From Chloroflexota bacterium (GTDB lineage Bacteria; Chloroflexota; Anaerolineae; Anaerolineales; Villigracilaceae), in assembly GCA_016235445.1 (NCBI GenBank), contig JACRLB010000038.1, positions 1 through 52,062 on the forward strand: 52,062 nt of DNA. The letters run 5' to 3'. Each line of letters opens with the position of its first letter. Within the stretch, counting starts at the first letter, position 1. Of this stretch, positions 49,389 to 52,062 are shown in pieces. A model generated the notes under the pieces. The model was not told the DNA's origin and ran no database searches. It saw only the letters and a list, made by a program, of their open reading frames with translations. Both the position numbers and the translations under genes were made by a program.

Positions 49389-49982
49389 ATGACAGAGACC
49401 AAGGCGGAAACCACACGCTTGCCTTATCGCTTACGAGAGCCATTCCTGACAACGACGGAATCGGCTCTTTTTCGTTTGTTGACGGAAATCATGGGGGGCA
49501 GGTATGTGATCTGCCCGAAAGTTTCCTTGAATGATGTGTTTTATATCCTGCGCCCGAACGAGAACGTGCATTTCTTTAATAAGTTTTTCCGCAAGCACGT
49601 GGACTTTTTGTTGTGTGACTCGAAGAACTTCGCCCCATCTTTTGGTGTTGAGATCGTAAAGCCGATTGCGAAGGAAACCGCCCGCGAGGGGGATAAATTC
49701 ATGGACGAGCTGTTCACCGACGCGGGCATCCCGTTGATTCATATTCCATCCAGCGAAAGATATGATGCGGGCGATATTATTTCATTGTTTCAGTTGGCGG
49801 TTGCCAAGATCGGCGGCACGAGTTCCCTGCGTATCGACCTGCCGTCAGATACCGTGCCAAACTGCCCGGTCTGCGGGAAGATGATGGTCTTGCGAATGTA
49901 TCGCAACGGCGGGAATTCGGGAAAAAAATATTACGGCTGTATGGACAGTCCGCGTTGTGCGGGCATGGTGCCGATAGATTGA
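49389..49982 (+). CDS. DUF2726 protein with C-terminal topoisomerase-type zinc finger
   Basis: 197 aa. Residues about 10-135 are DUF2726, a restriction-endonuclease-like fold (ALFRLLTEIMGGRYVICPKVSLNDVF; VDFLLCDSKNFAPSFGVEI; KDEFMDELF-type helix here as GDKFMDELFTDAGIPLIHI). Residues about 155-197 are a zinc ribbon: CPVCGKMMVLRMY followed by YYGCMDSPRC, as in topoisomerase I tails. A nucleic-acid-binding, possibly nuclease-like role is inferred. ATG 49389 lacks a Shine-Dalgarno sequence; a -10 box ends 6 nt before it. Confidence 0.8.
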   Translation: MTETKAETTRLPYRLREPFLTTTESALFRLLTEIMGGRYVICPKVSLNDVFYILRPNENVHFFNKFFRKHVDFLLCDSKNFAPSFGVEIVKPIAKETAREGDKFMDELFTDAGIPLIHIPSSERYDAGDIISLFQLAVAKIGGTSSLRIDLPSDTVPNCPVCGKMMVLRMYRNGGNSGKKYYGCMDSPRCAGMVPID

Positions 49983-49989
49983 TTCATCT

Positions 49990-50015
49990 GTACCGCAAGA
50001 TTTATCTTGCGGTAC
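49990..50015. repeat. Palindrome of the CCGCAAGAT family
   Basis: GTACCGCAAGAT, TT, ATCTTGCGGTAC: 12-bp perfect arms between convergent genes. The same words appear near 15147-15175 (GCGCAAGATAAATCTTGCG) and 15220, so this is a dispersed family. It may serve as a terminator for both genes. Confidence 0.55.
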
Positions 50016-50020
50016 TTCGA

Positions 50021-50923
50021 TTAAAAATGTCTTGCCAGTTCAGAAGCGTATTTCATCCCAACCGTACTTTTATTTTCCTTCAACCAATCCTTCAAACTGG
50101 TTTTACAGCGCGGCGCTTCTTTGGAGATAAGCAGGTTTGCCATCAAGCCGTCTACTTCTTCAGGGGTGAGCATCACGTCGTTGACGAAGAGACTCATGAA
50201 TTGCGCGGCCAATAAAGCAAGCCGAGGTGGAAAGGGGATGAGCGCGCGCTTTTTGTTAACTGTTTTCCCGATCAACTCTGTCATTTCTTTGAAGGTGAAT
50301 TCATCCGGGCCGATTGCATCCCAAATGTAATTTTCCTTTTTATAAACGGCTTCCACAGCGAGATCAGCAAGATCATCCACATAAACGGGGGAGAGCTTGT
50401 ACGAACCGTCCCCTGGCAGGCCGAAGATGGGGAGCTTTCTCAACAGCCAGGCGATGTTGTTGATGAGAATATCTTCTTTGCCGAATAAAACGGTTGGGCG
50501 GAGGATGGCGTAATTCATGCCAGAATCAACCACGAATTTTTCGTTGGCGGCTTTGCCCCAAAAGTATGGCAGGTGCGAATCGGCGGACGGGTTGGTGATG
50601 CTGATGTGAACGATGCGTTTCACGCCAGCTTTTGCGGCGGCATCCACCAAAACCCTGGTGTTTTCCACGGCCTTTGGCTGGGTGTTATTTCCTTTGTCGA
50701 AGCGTATCCAATAGGTGTTGACCAGCACATCAATTCCGCGCAGGTTTTTCACCAACTCCTCTGCATTTGAAAAATTCAATGGGAATGCTTTGACCTTCCC
50801 GTTGAAGGGATCGGGGCGGTTGGGATGATTTGTCAGTGTGATGACTTCTTCGCCGCGTTCGAGCAATTTGCTCGTGATGTACTTGCCCGAATAACTGAAT
50901 GCGCCTGTGACTGCGATTTTCAT
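50021..50923 (-). CDS. NAD(P)-binding atypical SDR / NDUFA9-like protein
   Basis: 300 aa. ATG 50923 follows AAAGGAG. N-terminal Rossmann motif VTGAFSYSGKYITSKLLERGEEV with the G-x-x-G-x-x-G variant, then VNTYWIRFDKG, VKRIVHISITNPS and NYAILRPTVLFGKED, all typical of atypical SDRs of the NDUFA9/NmrA-like type. The Tyr-x3-Lys pair is not obvious, so a structural or sensor role is possible. Its start overlaps the membrane gene in ATGA, and a GbsR-type regulator lies upstream, suggesting a three-gene unit. Confidence 0.85.
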   Translation of the reverse strand: MKIAVTGAFSYSGKYITSKLLERGEEVITLTNHPNRPDPFNGKVKAFPLNFSNAEELVKNLRGIDVLVNTYWIRFDKGNNTQPKAVENTRVLVDAAAKAGVKRIVHISITNPSADSHLPYFWGKAANEKFVVDSGMNYAILRPTVLFGKEDILINNIAWLLRKLPIFGLPGDGSYKLSPVYVDDLADLAVEAVYKKENYIWDAIGPDEFTFKEMTELIGKTVNKKRALIPFPPRLALLAAQFMSLFVNDVMLTPEEVDGLMANLLISKEAPRCKTSLKDWLKENKSTVGMKYASELARHF

Positions 50924-51249
50924 TTTGACTCCTTTATAGGTTGCGCCTTCCACATCAGCAAACTTGCCGCTGCAAAAAGAAGATTTAATATTCCTATCCA
51001 CTTGAAAATACCGGGCGTGCCTGCCATATAAAAGCCAATCGGAACGAATAAGGCAAGCGATATTGCAAACATAATATGAGGACTGGCTTTTAGTGTGGCG
51101 ATGACGCCGAGAAATGCCAGAAGCATCATTGCCATGATGGGCAGCGTCATGCCTTCTGCGGCATACGGGTTGAAGAAAACCAGGATAATGTAGAGACCGA
51201 TGATCCCTGATAGCGTGAGCAATCCAGCTATTCTTGAAATTTTGAGCAT
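50920..51249 (-). CDS. Small four-helix membrane protein
   Basis: 109 aa from ATG 51249, preceded by AAGGAG. Four hydrophobic segments: SRIAGLLTLSGIIGLYIILVF, TLPIMAMMLLAFLGVIATL, PHIMFAISLALFVPIGFYMA and WIGILNLLFAAASLLMW. No charged motif or catalytic residue stands out. Translationally coupled to the downstream SDR. Function unknown; perhaps a membrane partner of the SDR. Confidence 0.75.
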   Translation of the reverse strand: MLKISRIAGLLTLSGIIGLYIILVFFNPYAAEGMTLPIMAMMLLAFLGVIATLKASPHIMFAISLALFVPIGFYMAGTPGIFKWIGILNLLFAAASLLMWKAQPIKESK

Positions 51250-51314
51250 ATTTTTTCTCCTTTTTACAGACATAGACTTCAGCTTGCTTTAAGTGGCAGG
51301 CGAAGGCTGGCGCT

Positions 51315-51845
51315 TTACTTCAAAATATTCAAAATGGACTTGACATTGGTAAGCCCGAGTTTTTCCAGTTTAATGACTGCGTTCGAGAGGCTGTCAATTG
51401 CATCGAAGAATTCCTGCAATGCCTTCACGCGCTGATGGACGAACGCCACTTCCGCCTCAACACCGGACACGGAGCCTGATTCCAGTTTCTCGAGCGTTTC
51501 CTTCACCGAGCGGATGGCGCGGTCGAATTCGCTGTTTTGTCTCTCTTTCAAAATCGAGCGGATGGACTTGTAAAAATCCGACTCAGCTTCGTAGTAATCC
51601 TTGCGGTCGCCAAGTTTGGAGGAGCGGTGGACAAGCCCCATGCGAGCCAGAGTCCGCACTTCGGTGCTGACTGCGCCTTTGGTGAGCCCCGTTTGCGAGA
51701 CGATTTCATCCAGCGGAATGGGAGTGGGGGAGAGATACAGCACGGCAAAGATCGCGCCCATGCCTTTGGGGAAACCCCAGAAGCGGCTGATCTGGCTGAG
51801 GCCTTCGGTGAAATCCTGTTTGAGTTGGGAGAGATTGGTTGCCAT
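51315..51845 (-). CDS. GbsR/MarR family transcriptional regulator
   Basis: 176 aa. Winged helix near residues 25-85: GMGAIFAVLYLSPTPIPLDEIVSQTGLTKGAVSTEVRTLARMGLVHRSSKLGDRKDYYEAESDF, the GbsR-type arrangement with the recognition helix in KGAVSTEVRTL. A coiled-coil-like C-terminal helix follows. Such regulators bind palindromes near their own gene and respond to osmolytes or lipids. The palindrome at 51860-51881, within its promoter, is the likely operator. Confidence 0.88.
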   Translation of the reverse strand: MATNLSQLKQDFTEGLSQISRFWGFPKGMGAIFAVLYLSPTPIPLDEIVSQTGLTKGAVSTEVRTLARMGLVHRSSKLGDRKDYYEAESDFYKSIRSILKERQNSEFDRAIRSVKETLEKLESGSVSGVEAEVAFVHQRVKALQEFFDAIDSLSNAVIKLEKLGLTNVKSILNILK

Positions 51846-51859
51846 ACGTCACCTTTAGA

Positions 51860-51910
51860 ACGTTTAGTAACTACTAAACGTAGTATATGATAAATGGATT
51901 GGAATGTCAA
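51860..51910 (-). promoter_or_regulatory. Sigma70-type promoter with perfect operator palindrome
   Basis: Minus strand: TTGACA (51905-51910), 17-nt spacer, TATACT (51882-51887). Just downstream ACGTTTAGTA-AC-TACTAAACGT (51860-51881) is an exact 10-bp inverted repeat at the transcription start. The layout fits autorepression of the GbsR-type gene. Confidence 0.75.
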
Positions 51911-51926
51911 GAACAAAAAGCCGCCT

Positions 51927-52062
51927 GTTAGCCCAAAGTAGAAATGTCACTTTTCGCCAAAGTTAAAATGTCCCCTTCGGAGGACGCGAAATGGAGACGT
52001 TGAATATGAGCACAAAAGAAATCAGTCGGTTGGAAGTGATGCAAAAATTAGCCGAGAAACGC
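51927..52062 (+). mobile_element. Left end of an insertion sequence (ISNCY-like), truncated by window edge
   Basis: Two copies of a 24-nt-spaced motif, CCAAAGTAGAAATGTCAC (51933-51950) and CCAAAGTTAAAATGTCCC (51957-51974), precede a transposase start. This repeated AAATGTC-type end is typical of ISNCY (ISDol1-like) elements, where it would bind the transposase. The right end is outside the window. Confidence 0.6.
51991..52062 (+). CDS. Transposase N-terminus (ISNCY family-like, partial)
   Basis: 24 codons visible. ATG 51991 follows GGAGGACGCGAA; ATG 52006 is the second option. The start METLNMSTKEISRLEVMQKL followed by AEKR resembles the N-terminal HTH lead-in (rLeviqkl-ekr) of ISNCY/IS1202-type transposases. 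The rest lies beyond the edge, so the assignment rests on a short stretch and on the upstream repeats. Confidence 0.6.
   Translation, partial: METLNMSTKEISRLEVMQKLAEKR

Overview
The window reads as a chromosomal segment of a bacterium of moderate G+C content, most likely a member of the Chloroflexota (class Anaerolineae). This is inference from gene content (fused NuoE/NuoF plus selenocysteine formate dehydrogenase, many RHS and PD40 proteins, a short archaeal-type prolyl-tRNA synthetase, LysM-M23 lipoproteins) and from a very high load of palindromic and heptameric repeats. No rRNA or tRNA gene was recognised.

Layout. 1-3.1 kb: remains of a polymorphic RHS toxin locus on the minus strand: a 5'-truncated RHS core with a C-terminal tip, a PD40 lipoprotein directly downstream, and a second RHS core fragment running off the left edge. 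3.1-5.1 kb: TetR regulator and an NAD-dependent epimerase/dehydratase, separated by a MITE-like element. 5.1-15 kb: a surface-glycan cluster with two GT4 glycosyltransferases (minus), then an O-antigen-ligase-like protein, a membrane GT2 synthase, a nucleotidyltransferase-fold protein, a B12-type radical SAM protein, a methyltransferase and a flippase (plus). 15-19 kb: nucleoside phosphorylase, two small membrane proteins, NifU-like scaffold, cyclic-nucleotide-binding protein and TlpA-like thioredoxin. 19-24 kb: three tandem paralogous LysM/M23 lipoproteins. 24-30.5 kb: formate dehydrogenase locus (CBS protein, FdhA with an in-frame UGA and a SECIS hairpin, fused NuoEF-like subunit, FdhD). 30.5-36.2 kb: GH13 glucosidase, cytochrome-b5-like protein, membrane protein, zinc alcohol dehydrogenase, TrmO-like and DUF1697 proteins, and an MNT/HEPN pair. 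36.4-49 kb: formiminotransferase-cyclodeaminase, a REP-associated transposase with REP elements, M23 lipoprotein, acetyl-CoA synthetase, FAD oxidoreductase, a HEAT-alpha/beta-hydrolase fusion, ProS, LOG, MazG-like, CCA-adding enzyme and a carotenoid-type membrane protein. 49-52 kb: DUF2726 protein, a second NAD-binding protein with a membrane partner and a GbsR/MarR regulator, and the left end of an insertion sequence.

How parts may work together: FdhA and the NuoEF-like protein would form an NAD-linked formate dehydrogenase whose Mo/W cofactor is sulfurated by FdhD; a dyad in their promoter could tie expression to redox or cAMP-type signals. The glycan cluster holds most steps needed to build, flip and ligate a surface polymer.

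The most unusual feature of the window is its repeats. Degenerate 7-nt tandem repeats occur at gene borders, where they supply stop codons and possibly ribosome binding sites, and also inside reading frames of conserved enzymes, where they encode short extra loops. At least five other palindromic families occur alongside a REP-associated transposase.
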